DNA of 64,000 nucleotides from the NCBI RefSeq assembly GCF_009495355.1, contig NZ_VZAD01000072.1, positions 62,001 through 126,000 of the forward strand, given 5' to 3'. A model generated the notes under the pieces. That model ran no database searches. It was not told the DNA's origin and saw only the letters and a list, made by a program, of their open reading frames with translations. Of the stretch, positions 1 to 9,004 are shown piece by piece (position 1 is the first letter of the stretch; each line of letters opens with the position of its first letter). The DNA comes from Segatella copri (GTDB taxonomy: Bacteria; Bacteroidota; Bacteroidia; Bacteroidales; Bacteroidaceae). A program made the position numbers and the translations under genes.

Positions 1-975
1 AGATACGACACCAAGGTAGATGAATGCGTGAACATCATCAGCGACATCATCAGCGAGGAAGGCGAAAAGGTTGTGGTATTCAGTCAGTGGGAACGCATGA
101 CCCGCCTCATCGCCAAGGATCTGGAGAAAAAAGAAATAGGCTTTGAATATCTGCATGGTGGCGTGCCATCCGAAAAGCGCAAGAACCTGGTAGATAACTT
201 CATGAACGAACCATCAAGCCGAGTTTTCCTCTCTACTGATGCTGGCAGCACGGGCTTGAATCTGCAATCAGCAGCAACCATCATCAATATCGACTTGCCT
301 TGGAATCCTGCCGTTCTCGAACAGCGTATCGGTCGCATCTATCGCCTTGGCCAGCAGAACAACATCCAGGTTATCAATCTCGTAACTCCACATTCCATCG
401 AGGAAGAGATGCTCGGTAAGTTGCGCTTCAAGACCTCCATGTTTGAGGGCGTACTCGATGATGGCGAGGATTCTGTATTCATCACAGATGATAAGTTCAG
501 CAAGATGATGGAAACCGTAAGCGGTATGGTGGAAGAAAATGAAGAAACAGAGAAGGTTAAGGATGCTGATTCTAATAACGTTAAAGATTCCGAAGGTCAG
601 ACTGAAACGCCGAAGGCCGAGGAAGACTTTACAACTATCAATCCTAAGGAATTGGAAACAGACAAGTCTCGCAACGAACATAAATCAGACGAGAATAAAG
701 AAGAGGTTTCCATCCAGCAGCATACGAGCTCATCTCTGAACAGAGAATCCGTTTCTAATCGCTCAAATCAGCCAAAGGATTTAGTAACTCAAGGAGTATC
801 TTTCCTCTCAGGCTTAGCCGAAACTTTAAAGTCGCCAGAAGCCACTGCCCAACTGGTTGATTCCATTATTGAAAAAGACGAGGAGACAGGCGAAACCTCC
901 ATCAAGATTCCTGTAGAGAGCAAAGAAACTGTTTCTAATCTCTTGAATCTCATCGGAAAATTATTTGCAAAATAA
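1..975 (+). CDS. SNF2-family DEAD/DEAH-box helicase, C-terminal part (5' end outside window)
   Basis: The frame is open from base 1, so this is the 3' end of a longer gene. Visible residues cover the RecA-like helicase C domain of SNF2 ATPases: VVFSQWERM, then LHGG, motif V (STDAGSTGLNLQ) and motif VI (QRIGRIYRLGQ, the arginine-finger block). After about residue 160 the protein becomes acidic and low in complexity, followed by a short C-terminal helical region ending in LLNLIGKLF. The family uses ATP to translocate on double-stranded DNA; bacterial members (RapA/HepA-like) work on RNA polymerase or accompany restriction and defence genes. The N-terminal ATPase motifs are not visible, so the subfamily cannot be decided. 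A 41-bp palindrome follows the stop codon. Confidence 0.9.
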   Translation, partial: RYDTKVDECVNIISDIISEEGEKVVVFSQWERMTRLIAKDLEKKEIGFEYLHGGVPSEKRKNLVDNFMNEPSSRVFLSTDAGSTGLNLQSAATIINIDLPWNPAVLEQRIGRIYRLGQQNNIQVINLVTPHSIEEEMLGKLRFKTSMFEGVLDDGEDSVFITDDKFSKMMETVSGMVEENEETEKVKDADSNNVKDSEGQTETPKAEEDFTTINPKELETDKSRNEHKSDENKEEVSIQQHTSSSLNRESVSNRSNQPKDLVTQGVSFLSGLAETLKSPEATAQLVDSIIEKDEETGETSIKIPVESKETVSNLLNLIGKLFAK

Positions 976-984
976 ACTCCATAT

Positions 985-1025
985 CATTCAGCCATTTTCC
1001 CAACGGTTGGGAAAATGGCTGAATG
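985..1025. terminator. 41-bp perfect palindrome, probable bidirectional terminator
   Basis: The left arm begins CATTCAGCCATTTTCC and the right arm is its exact reverse complement ending in GGCTGAATG, around a single central G. It lies 10 bp after the SNF2 stop. There is no clear T tract on either side, so termination is inferred from position and stem strength. Confidence 0.6.
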
Positions 1026-1173
1026 CTTCCTACCGATAGATGCACACAGCAACCCTTCGCCAAAACCAGGATACTCCCTTTTCACTGCAAAGATACGATT
1101 TACTTTACTGATGAATAAACCAAATTTTATATGAGAAATATAAGATTTCCTTGCAGCAACCAAATAAAAAGCG

Positions 1174-1181
1174 TAACTTTG
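1174..1181 (+). promoter_or_regulatory. Bacteroidota -7 promoter element upstream of dinD
   Basis: TAACTTTG matches the TAnnTTTG -7 consensus and lies about 27 bp before the dinD start codon. No LexA-like operator was recognised, so SOS control is not shown by the sequence. Confidence 0.5.
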
Positions 1182-1207
1182 TCGAAATATCATAAAAATA
1201 AACGATT

Positions 1208-2044
1208 ATGAAGGAAGAGGAAATCAAAGAATTGTTCGAGCAATTCGAAGCTATCGCCAACGAATACGAAGGCGTAGAGTGTTGGAGCGCAAGAGAACTT
1301 GCACAAGTGTTGGGTTATAGCCAATGGCGTAATTTCGAAGGAATTATCGAAAAAGCAAAAGCATCTTGTACCAATGCAGAACAAGAGGTGTCATATCATT
1401 TTGCTGACGTCAGCAAAATGATACCTCTAGCAAAAGGTGCTCAGCGTGAAGTCAAAGACTACATGCTGACTCGTTATGCTTGCTACCTTATTGCCCAAAA
1501 TGGCGATCCACGCAAGCCACAAATCTCTTTTGCCCAAAACTACTTTGCCGTACAAACTCGCCGAGCAGAACTGGTTCAAAAGCGTTTGCTGGAATACGAA
1601 CGTGTACAAGCACGTGCAAAACTTGCAGAAACAGAGAAACGTCTCTCTGGTGTATTATATGAAAGAGGTGTGGACAGCAAAGGCTTTGCCATCATTCGCT
1701 CCTTGGGCGACAAGGCGTTGTTTAATCTCGACACGGCTCTTCTCAAACGAAAATTGGGTGCTCCTAACAGCCGACCTCTCGCCGATTTCCTCCTTACACT
1801 CAATATCAAAGCCAAAGATTTTGCTGCAGAAATGACTTCTGTCAACGTTCAGCAAAAGGATTTGCATGGTCAGCAAACTATCTGTCAAGAACATGTCGAT
1901 AATAATAAGGCTGTTCGTAACATGATGCTCCAACGTGGTATTGTGCCAGAAGATCTACCAGCTGGTGAAGATGTCAAGAAAGTAGAACGCAGATTGAAAT
2001 CTGACGAAAAAACATTGACTAAAAAGAATAGCAAAAAGAAATAA
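1208..2044 (+). CDS. dinD: DNA damage-inducible protein D (DinD-like)
   Basis: This 278-residue protein matches the usual DinD length and layout. An N-terminal Bro-N/anti-repressor-like region carries WSARELAQVLGYSQWRNFEGII (residues about 21-42), then YMLTRYACYLIAQNGD and QNYFAVQTRRAEL, and the C-terminus is basic and lysine-rich. E. coli DinD is induced by DNA damage and inhibits RecA filament functions; that role is taken from the family, not seen here. The gene has its own promoter and ends 37 bp before a polA remnant, so it may have arrived in a damaged polA locus. Identification is confident; the physiological role in this host is inferred. Confidence 0.88.
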   Translation: MKEEEIKELFEQFEAIANEYEGVECWSARELAQVLGYSQWRNFEGIIEKAKASCTNAEQEVSYHFADVSKMIPLAKGAQREVKDYMLTRYACYLIAQNGDPRKPQISFAQNYFAVQTRRAELVQKRLLEYERVQARAKLAETEKRLSGVLYERGVDSKGFAIIRSLGDKALFNLDTALLKRKLGAPNSRPLADFLLTLNIKAKDFAAEMTSVNVQQKDLHGQQTICQEHVDNNKAVRNMMLQRGIVPEDLPAGEDVKKVERRLKSDEKTLTKKNSKKK

Positions 2045-2081
2045 TATCCATCGGTTACCGTTCTGAAGGCTTACAAGGCTG

Positions 2082-2768
2082 TTCTTTTCTGCCGACTACT
2101 CTCAAATAGAGCTACGCATCATGGCCCATCTCAGCGAGGATCCCAATATGACGGAAGCCTTCCGCGAAGGCAACGACATCCATGCGGCTACAGCTGCCAA
2201 AATATGGCACGAATACATTTCGCAAGTCACTGATGCTCAACGCAAAAAAGCAAAGACTGCCAACTTCGGAATCATCTATGGTATTACCACTTTCTGACTG
2301 GCACAACGCATGAATATCGAGAACAAGGAAGCCAAACAAAGCATCGAGGACTATTTCCACACCTTCCCTGGCATCAAGGCATACATGGAAAAATCCAAAG
2401 AGATAGTTCGGAAAAAAGGCTATGCCGAAACCCTCTTTCACCGTCGCCGCTATTTGCCGGACATCAACAGTCACAATGGCACTGTGCGTGGATTTGCCGA
2501 AAGCAATGCCATCAATGCTCCTATCCAGGGTTCCGAGGCCGACATTATCAAAGTGGCTATGGTGCGCATCTTCAAACGCTTCAAGGCTGAAGACATCAAG
2601 AGCAAAATGATCATCCAGGTACACGACGAACTCAACTTCTCTGTTTATCCCGAAGAGAAAGAGAAAGTAGAGCAAATCGTAGTAGAGGAAATGCAGAATG
2701 CCTATCAACTGAACGTACCTTTGGTAGCAGATGCCGGTTGGGGAAACAATTGGCTCGAAGCTCATTAA
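2082..2768 (+). pseudogene. polA: DNA polymerase I C-terminal fragment with nonsense codon
   Basis: The frame translates as the palm/finger part of a family A DNA polymerase. Motif A appears as SADYSQIELR at about 2088-2117, the O-helix region as KKAKTANFGIIYGI, and motif C as QVHDEL near 2617. The conserved FGLA segment after YGI reads F-stop-LA: codon 2295-2297 is TGA where relatives have glycine, consistent with one GGA-to-TGA change. Nothing upstream of motif A encodes the remaining roughly 700 residues of PolA, so the piece is both 5' truncated and interrupted. The downstream open part (from about 2310) could still be translated, but it lacks motif A and cannot be a polymerase. A complete polA is presumed to exist elsewhere. 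Confidence 0.88.
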
Positions 2769-2828
2769 TCCCCACCCTGACTACTCACATCAGAAACGAT
2801 TTTAGTTCACTCGATTTTAGATTTAGCA

Positions 2829-2874
2829 AAGTAAGATATAGTAGTCATCAAAGTATCATATCTTACTTTTTTCA
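2829..2874 (+). terminator. Rho-independent terminator after the polA remnant
   Basis: Arms AAGTAAGATAT (2829-2839) and ATATCTTACTT (2858-2868) are exact complements and run into a T tract. This is probably the original polA terminator. Confidence 0.75.
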
Positions 2875-3401
2875 TATAAAAGAACGCCTAAAAAGGCAAA
2901 AATAGTAAAATAGAGCATTTGTTTTGAGTTTCAAGTGGTTGTGGCAGTCGTTGGCTTTAGTTGGCAGTGACAAGGAAATGAGGAAAAAGCAGATTAGAGA
3001 AGTAGAAACGCTTTCAAATCATTACCCAATGGAAACGCCCTAATAAGCATTTTTAACGGTGTCGGTTCAATCTTCTCCATTCTGCGTAGGTTTTGGTTTT
3101 GCCATGCAACTCTCATCGTTTAATTTTGCACCGAACAAAAAAGTAAGAATTATGAGATGCACTTTCGAGACAGTCTTCTATGTAAATGGAAGCAAGGAGA
3201 GAAACGGAAACCACCGAAGTGTTTTCAATGATATTAGGTTTTATTCTTGCCAAAACATTGTGTCCACAAAGACACAGCAAGGTATGTTTCGAGTTACTCG
3301 AAACCTTTTGGATTACTCCCAAAAGAACTTGCCTGTCGGTGATTTGTTCCTCCGTAGTCGGACAATTAAGATGGAAAGAACATATAAAAAAGTATAAAAA
3401 G
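2875..3401. other. Intergenic stretch with no supported gene
   Basis: This AT-rich stretch holds only short open frames with no family resemblance and no promoter-to-start arrangement. Short GTTGGC/GTTGTGG-like words repeat near 2935-2970. Nothing convincing was seen. Confidence 0.4.
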
Positions 3402-3459
3402 TTTCTGATTTTTCTCATAAACGTATTAGATTTTATATTTTTGTGCAAAATTAGAAACA
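3402..3459 (+). promoter_or_regulatory. abiE promoter with flanking inverted repeat (candidate AbiEi operator)
   Basis: The -7 element TATTTTTG is at 3437-3444. It is bracketed by GTTTCTGATTTT (3402-3413) and AAAATTAGAAAC (3448-3459), inverted repeats matching at 11 of 12 positions, the second abutting the abiEi start codon. AbiEi antitoxins are known to repress their own promoter by binding inverted repeats, so this is the likely operator; binding itself is inferred. Confidence 0.6.
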
Positions 3460-4224
3460 ATGACAGAACTATTGAGTATATTATATAAGCTGCGGATATT
3501 CACTTTGGATGAACTTTCTGAGGCTCTGAAAGGCAAGGTGAAATCGGTGGAAGCGTTGCTTGCTCGGTACAAGCAACAAGGGTGGATTGTGGCTATACGG
3601 CGCAATACCTATTGCATGAAGGATATTGCATCTGGCTTACCTGTTTGCGACAAGTATGAGATAGGAAGCCACTTGTCACATACAGCTTGCATCAGTTATC
3701 ACACAGCATTGGAATTTCATGGATTGGCTCATCAACCCTTTAATGAGGTTTTTGTGAAAAGCATGTCTCGCTTCAATTCCTTTTCTTTCGACGATGTGGA
3801 TTATACCTATTGCCGACAAACAAAGGAAATCGTTGGTATGATGACACCCAAGGGAAACCCTTATGTGCGAGTAACGGATGTGGAGAGTACGTTGTTGGAT
3901 TGCTTTGACCGTATCGACCGAGCTGGTGGTATTGAGGAATTGCTGCATTGCATGGAGGGTATCGTCTTGCTCAATGAGGAAAGGCTCATCGATTATCTCG
4001 CGAGGTACGACAAGGCATTCCTGTACCAGAAGACAGGCTATCTGTTGGAGCGAATCAAGGAACAAGCCAACATCTCAGAATCCCTCTTGGAGCTGTGTCG
4101 AGCCAAGGGAGCCAAAAGCGTCAAGTGGTTGACTAACAACGAAGAGTCGGATACATTTGTAAATAAATGGCGCATGTATGTGCCGCAAGAACTAACATCA
4201 AAGGAAGAATATGAACTCATATAA
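3460..4224 (+). CDS. abiEi: Type IV toxin-antitoxin system AbiEi family antitoxin
   Basis: This is a 254-residue protein with an N-terminal winged-helix region (residues about 1-60: LYKLRIFTLDELSEAL, VEALLARYKQQGWIVAIRRNTY) and the family core ISYHTALEFHGLAHQ followed by RVTDVESTLLDCFDR. AbiEi proteins neutralise AbiEii without stable contact and repress the operon. The gene overlaps the downstream AbiEii gene by 14 bp, the standard arrangement for this system. AbiE systems give abortive-infection phage resistance and stabilise mobile DNA. The gene starts immediately after the second arm of a promoter-flanking inverted repeat, which supports autoregulation. Confidence 0.88.
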   Translation: MTELLSILYKLRIFTLDELSEALKGKVKSVEALLARYKQQGWIVAIRRNTYCMKDIASGLPVCDKYEIGSHLSHTACISYHTALEFHGLAHQPFNEVFVKSMSRFNSFSFDDVDYTYCRQTKEIVGMMTPKGNPYVRVTDVESTLLDCFDRIDRAGGIEELLHCMEGIVLLNEERLIDYLARYDKAFLYQKTGYLLERIKEQANISESLLELCRAKGAKSVKWLTNNEESDTFVNKWRMYVPQELTSKEEYELI

Positions 4225-5173
4225 CAAACAAGCTCTTGACATCATCGCCAAGGAGCAAGGCTTTATTCGCGACAACCTCGAAAAGGTGATGCGATTGGTG
4301 GAGATACTCAACTATTTCCACGACAGTCCTTTGCTGTCTAAATCTCTTGTGCTGAAAGGTGGCACAGCCATCAATCTCACCGTTTTCCAACTGCCAAGAC
4401 TCTCGGTAGATATAGACCTTGACTTTACGGTGGATTGTGACCGAGAGTCCATGCTCTCCATTCGCCAAGAAGTGAATAACGAGATTCTACGCTATATGGA
4501 GTCGGAAGGTTATCATCTTGCGCCAGGTTCCAAGACACCGCATACGCTTGACTCATGGGTGTTTCATTATACCAATGCCGCAGGCAACAACGATGGCATC
4601 AAGATAGAAATCAACTATTCCGACCGTTGCCATATCCTGCCTGCCATAGAGACTCATGTGTCCATTCCGTTTCTGAGCGATGTGAAGGTACGTTCTCTTT
4701 CACCTGTCGAATTGTTTGCCACCAAGATAAACGCCTTGATAGGTAGAAGTGCTGCACGTGACATTTATGATGTCTATAACATGGTGAAGCATCAACTATT
4801 CGTGAGCGATGAAGAGAAAACGTTGCTGAGAAAAGCGACCGTTTTTTATCTGACTGTTGGCTCAAGCAGAAAAGACAACGCTACGCCTACGGAATATACT
4901 GACTTTCCGCAGATAGACAAGATCCGTTTTCCGCAGATTCGTTCGCAACTCTTGCCTGTGCTTAGGCGCAGTGAGCATTTTGACTTTGAAAAAGCCAAGA
5001 CAGAAGTGAAAGACTTTCTCTCAAAGCTATTGATTCTGACAGAATCAGAGAAAGAATATGTGCGGGAATTCAATGACAAGAAGTATATTCCAGAATTGCT
5101 GTTCGAAGATAAAGAGATGGTCAATAGAATCAAATTTCATCCTATGGCTTTGTGGAAGACAAGGAGTCGTTGA
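4211..5173 (+). CDS. abiEii: Type IV toxin AbiEii, nucleotidyltransferase
   Basis: This 320-residue member of the AbiEii/DUF1814 nucleotidyltransferase family has the polymerase-beta-like active-site pattern LKGGTAINL (about residues 47-55) followed by SVDIDLDF, where the aspartates bind metal. Downstream come the family motifs VELFATKINALIGRSAARDIYDVYNM. Relatives transfer nucleotides, in some cases to tRNA acceptor ends, and stop growth. Every expected motif appears intact, so the toxin is probably active. The start overlaps the antitoxin gene and is taken at the first ATG with good coupling. It ends about 75 bp before an unrelated sigma-factor gene. Confidence 0.88.
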   Translation: MNSYNKQALDIIAKEQGFIRDNLEKVMRLVEILNYFHDSPLLSKSLVLKGGTAINLTVFQLPRLSVDIDLDFTVDCDRESMLSIRQEVNNEILRYMESEGYHLAPGSKTPHTLDSWVFHYTNAAGNNDGIKIEINYSDRCHILPAIETHVSIPFLSDVKVRSLSPVELFATKINALIGRSAARDIYDVYNMVKHQLFVSDEEKTLLRKATVFYLTVGSSRKDNATPTEYTDFPQIDKIRFPQIRSQLLPVLRRSEHFDFEKAKTEVKDFLSKLLILTESEKEYVREFNDKKYIPELLFEDKEMVNRIKFHPMALWKTRSR

Positions 5174-5248
5174 ATGTTTTTTCTGTAAATTTTGAAAAAG
5201 TTATTGTTTTGCTTAGTTTTTTGCTTGGCTCAACTGTATAGATAGTGT

Positions 5249-5728
5249 ATGAAACAGGAAAAGGACATAGAAAGAATGTTTCGTCAGCATTACGAGAAGA
5301 TGTATAATCTGGCCAGAAGCATCCTCTCCGATGACGATGAAAGCAAGGATGTAGTGAGCGAAGTCTTTACCACGATTCTTGCCGATGATGTAGTCCTGAT
5401 GCCTGAGAGTGAGGAAGGATTCCTGATGAGGAGCGTCCGCAACCGCTGTCTCAACCTGATAGCCCATAAGAGCGTGAAGGAAATGGTAGCAAAGCTGCTG
5501 CTGGATGATGTCGACGTGATTCTCTCGGAAGAGACCGACGAGAGACTCGACCAGCTGATGCTTCTCATCGAAGACCTGGAACCGCCTATCCGACAACTCA
5601 TTTTCCGTCTGCGCTATCTTCAGGAGAAATCTTATCAAGAGGTGGCTGATGAAGTGGGAGTGAGCAAGGTGACGGTGTTCAACCATCTTTCGAAGGCGAT
5701 GGACTGGATTAAGGAACAATTTAAATGA
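5249..5728 (+). CDS. RNA polymerase ECF-type sigma factor
   Basis: The 159-residue length is typical of Bacteroidota ECF sigma factors. Region 2 is visible as MFRQHYEKMYNLARSIL and VVSEVFTTIL, and region 4 as YLQEKSYQEVADEVGVSKVTVFNHLSKAMDWIKEQF with its helix-turn-helix. The stop overlaps the start of the anti-sigma gene (ATGA), and a TonB receptor follows. This makes a FecI/FecR/FecA-like cell-surface signalling unit in which a ligand at the outer membrane releases the sigma factor to transcribe the receptor genes. The ligand is not deducible. Confidence 0.92.
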   Translation: MKQEKDIERMFRQHYEKMYNLARSILSDDDESKDVVSEVFTTILADDVVLMPESEEGFLMRSVRNRCLNLIAHKSVKEMVAKLLLDDVDVILSEETDERLDQLMLLIEDLEPPIRQLIFRLRYLQEKSYQEVADEVGVSKVTVFNHLSKAMDWIKEQFK

Positions 5729-6429
5729 GCAAGACAATGACAAACAAGGAATTTAACAAGAGTAAAGAAGAGAAGCGACAGATGTTCTTCGATATGCAGG
5801 AGCATCCCGATCGCTATACCGACGAGCAGGTGGAACGTTTGCTTGCCGATGAAGACGTAAAGGATTTCTTTCACGATATGGCGATGGTTAGGATGGCGAT
5901 GAAAAAAGGAAATCCAAAGAAAGTGAATGTAGACGAAGCGTGGAAGAAGTTTGCTGATAAGCAAGGATTAAAGGCCAACGAAACTTCTGATAAAACATCC
6001 AGCAATCACTGGAAGATAGCAGCAGCCATCATTGGCATTGTTTTCCTCTCAGGCATTACTTTCGCTGCAATTCATTCAGGCATTTTCCGTTTCTCTTCTT
6101 CGGATGAGGCTAAACAAGCCAAGACGGAGCAAGTATCTTCTACTTCTGATTTGAACAAGATGGATAACATCAAGGTGAGTGCTACGGAGAAGGCTGATAG
6201 TCTCGACCTCAAACCTGTTGTCTTTGACAATACCGAGTTGGGCGATGTCGTGTCGCAGCTTGCTGCCTTCTATCATGTCAAGGTGGAATACGGCAAAGCA
6301 GAATCACAGCATATTCGTATCTTCTTCAATTGGGACAAGACTAAGACATTGAAGCAGAATCTCGAAATATTGAATGCTTTTGAGCGCATACAGATAACGG
6401 AAGTGGATGGAACTTTAAGAGTGGAGTAA
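5725..6429 (+). CDS. Compact anti-sigma factor, single TM with C-terminal DUF4974 domain
   Basis: The protein is 234 residues, shorter than typical FecR proteins (about 300-390). The cytoplasmic N-terminus (residues 1-95) is charged and probably holds the sigma factor. One TM segment covers about 98-118 (KIAAAIIGIVFLSGITFAAI). A short linker leads to a C-terminal STN-like DUF4974 domain (VVFDNTELGDVVSQLAAFY onward). The FecR beta-domain normally found between TM and DUF4974 is missing or replaced by a low-complexity linker. The gene overlaps the sigma gene by four bases and is followed after 3 bp by the receptor gene, so all three are co-translated. Confidence 0.82.
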   Translation: MSKTMTNKEFNKSKEEKRQMFFDMQEHPDRYTDEQVERLLADEDVKDFFHDMAMVRMAMKKGNPKKVNVDEAWKKFADKQGLKANETSDKTSSNHWKIAAAIIGIVFLSGITFAAIHSGIFRFSSSDEAKQAKTEQVSSTSDLNKMDNIKVSATEKADSLDLKPVVFDNTELGDVVSQLAAFYHVKVEYGKAESQHIRIFFNWDKTKTLKQNLEILNAFERIQITEVDGTLRVE

Positions 6430-6432
6430 GTT

Positions 6433-8988
6433 ATGAAGAAGATTGTTTTTAACTTAATGTTGTTGATGATAAGCATGGGTATGTCTGCCCAACGCATTAC
6501 CCGACAATATAATAATGTATCATTCTCTGCGGCATTGAAGGATTTGAATGCTCGACAGGATAAGTATGTCATCAACTTTGTGTATGACGAGTTGGAGGAT
6601 TTCAAGGTGACGAAGAGCATCAAAAATGAAAGTGTTCCAGATGCCATCATGAACTTGATAGGCTTTTATCCTATCAAGATGAAACAAGTGGATAATGTTA
6701 TTATCGTTGAATGTATCCAAAAGGCTTCTAACAGAATGATGGGACGCATCGTGGACACTCATCATCAACCTGTCGATTTCGCCAATGTTTCACTTCTGAA
6801 TGTCAATGACTCTTCGTTTATTACTGGTGGTGTGACCAATGAAAACGGACAATTTGTAATACCTTGCAATGCTCAAAAGGCTATTGTAAAAGTAACATGT
6901 GTAGGATATAACACTTATCGCAATATCTTTAGTACTGGCAAAATAGGTACAATAGCCTTAAGCGAAGCTACGCTAAATCTACAAAAGGTAGTCGTGAAAG
7001 GTCATCGGAAGATTTATAAGTCAGACGGAGCAAAGCTTATCGTGGATGTTCAGAAATCTGTATTAAGCGATTTTGGAAGTGCCGATGATGTTGTTGCGCA
7101 ATTACCAACAGTGTCAGGTAGCGATGGCAGCTATTCTGTCTTTGGACGGGGAATTGCAGATGTATATATCAACAATCGTAAGATGAGGGACAAAAGTGAG
7201 TTGAGCCGCTTGAATTCCAAGGATATTTCTACGATAGAGGTAATCAACAATCCTGGGGTAGAGTATGATGCAGACACCCACGCTGTCATTAAAATCAACT
7301 TGAGACATAAGGTTGATGGAGGATTAGGCATCAGAACTTCTGTATTTGACAGCCAAGGCAGAAAAAACTCTGATTCGGAACAGGTGCAGCTCACTTACGA
7401 TACCGAGAACATAAATGGATTCCTTTCCTTTACCAATTCAAGCAGTAGATATAAAACAGATCAAACCAATAAGGAACAGACTTTGGCTGATCATTCTGTC
7501 TGGAATATGGAAAGTGATATGCCTAAATGGAATTCCAATTATTATAATCAAACCATTAACGGAGGTATCAGTGCAGAATTGGCAAAGAATCATACCATTG
7601 GCGCAAGTATGTCATACTCCAAGGAAACGGACAAGTGGGGAGGACATTCTGCCAGCCAAATGTTTCATAACAATCTTCTGTTTGAAGATTTATCCTCTAA
7701 CATCCATTCTCATGCAAACTATGATCAATGGATAGGAAACATCTTCTACGATGGAAAATTCTCCCAAAAATGGAAAATGACGTTGAATGCTGATTATGTT
7801 AGCAGAAAAGCTGCAGATAGCCGTCTTAATCAAGAGTCTGGAAGCATGACGGATGCGCATGAGGTGAAAAATGAAAATGAGACTACTCACGACATCTATG
7901 CAGGGAATATGAAAATCAATTATCAAGCCAACAAAAACTTGACTTTTAACATAGGTGCTGATGCAAGTTATGTGGAAGAAGAAAAAGATTATCAGAGCCT
8001 TGAAAACGAGAAGTCAAGCGCAACGAGTCGTCTTCATGCAGAAGAAACAAAACTCGCCGCCTTTGCCGGATGCAATGTATCTATCGCCAAATTGTCTGCC
8101 CAACTGGGAATGCGATTTGAGTCATTTCGTATGCTGTATCGTGATGACATCTCCCAAAATAGTTTGGTGGATAAGACTTATCGTCATTTTTATCCTTTCT
8201 TCTCATTGTCTTTGCCTGTAAAGAATGTCGAAATGGGATTAAGTATGACAACCAAGGTAAAACGTCCAAGCTATTACGAACTTAGAAACAGCGAAGAATA
8301 TTTTAACCGTTATTCCATCGAGGCAGGTAATCCATGGCTACTTCCACAATATACGACAGATATATCCTATTCGTTGCAATGGCATCAATTGCGTTTCTCA
8401 GTCGATTATCAAAGGATAAAAGATTACATCATCTCAACGAATATCATTCAGCAGGCAGCCCCATTGGTGGCAATGTCAAAGCCTGAAAATTTTCCACATT
8501 ATTCTGCAGTAAATGCAAGTTTGGCTTATCATACGAATGTGGGTGTTTGGGAACCATATTTCAACCTTAACATGATGCGAACTTATATGTCACTCTATAA
8601 TACGGATGGAAGAAAAATCAAGAATGACAAGCCTTATATATCAATGTCGTTCAACAGCTATTTCAACTTGCGCCACCATTGGATGCCTTACGTACTGCTA
8701 AGTTACAATTCTGATGGAAACATGAGGGAATATCTGGTTAAACAGGCATTATGGTTTAGCCTAGGAGTAACCAAGCATTTTGCTGACAATGCATGGTTGG
8801 TAAGGCTGAGTCTTAACAATATCCTCGGCACAAAAGAACGAGAGACAAGATATGCCTCAGATTACATATTCGACAAAAGCAGTTTCAAGGATGGTCGCCG
8901 CATCAGCCTCTTAGTAAGATATACATTCAAAGACAAAAAACGCTATAAGGGCGAAAGTGCTGCAAGTGAAGAAATAGATAGACTATAA
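6433..8988 (+). CDS. TonB-dependent outer-membrane receptor with STN signalling domain
   Basis: This is an 851-residue protein with a signal peptide (MKKIVFNLMLLMISMGMSAQ). An STN domain (about 21-95) receives or passes the signal to the anti-sigma factor. A carboxypeptidase-D-like regulatory domain (about 98-185: MMGRIVDTHHQPVDFANVSL) is followed by a plug domain (VVKGHRKIYKSDGAKLIVDV to VEYDADTHAVIKINL) and an outer-membrane beta-barrel of the OMP_b-brl_3 type to the C-terminus. There is no SusD partner downstream, so this is a stand-alone transducer-type receptor rather than a SusCD pair. Its substrate is unknown; iron chelates, cobamides or peptides are all possible. Two hairpins after the stop end the operon. 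Confidence 0.88.
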   Translation: MKKIVFNLMLLMISMGMSAQRITRQYNNVSFSAALKDLNARQDKYVINFVYDELEDFKVTKSIKNESVPDAIMNLIGFYPIKMKQVDNVIIVECIQKASNRMMGRIVDTHHQPVDFANVSLLNVNDSSFITGGVTNENGQFVIPCNAQKAIVKVTCVGYNTYRNIFSTGKIGTIALSEATLNLQKVVVKGHRKIYKSDGAKLIVDVQKSVLSDFGSADDVVAQLPTVSGSDGSYSVFGRGIADVYINNRKMRDKSELSRLNSKDISTIEVINNPGVEYDADTHAVIKINLRHKVDGGLGIRTSVFDSQGRKNSDSEQVQLTYDTENINGFLSFTNSSSRYKTDQTNKEQTLADHSVWNMESDMPKWNSNYYNQTINGGISAELAKNHTIGASMSYSKETDKWGGHSASQMFHNNLLFEDLSSNIHSHANYDQWIGNIFYDGKFSQKWKMTLNADYVSRKAADSRLNQESGSMTDAHEVKNENETTHDIYAGNMKINYQANKNLTFNIGADASYVEEEKDYQSLENEKSSATSRLHAEETKLAAFAGCNVSIAKLSAQLGMRFESFRMLYRDDISQNSLVDKTYRHFYPFFSLSLPVKNVEMGLSMTTKVKRPSYYELRNSEEYFNRYSIEAGNPWLLPQYTTDISYSLQWHQLRFSVDYQRIKDYIISTNIIQQAAPLVAMSKPENFPHYSAVNASLAYHTNVGVWEPYFNLNMMRTYMSLYNTDGRKIKNDKPYISMSFNSYFNLRHHWMPYVLLSYNSDGNMREYLVKQALWFSLGVTKHFADNAWLVRLSLNNILGTKERETRYASDYIFDKSSFKDGRRISLLVRYTFKDKKRYKGESAASEEIDRL

Positions 8989-9004
8989 ACTCTCTCAATA
9001 CATG

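Noticed and set aside
3005-3050. AAATCATTACC followed by GGAAACGCCC, reminiscent of the conserved part of the 114-bp repeat.
   Set aside because: Only 11 consecutive bases match, the flanks differ and no promoter precedes it; too weak to call a third copy.
3059-3397. A 112-codon plus-strand frame ahead of abiEi.
   Set aside because: There is no recognisable protein features, poor composition, and it runs into the abiE operator region.
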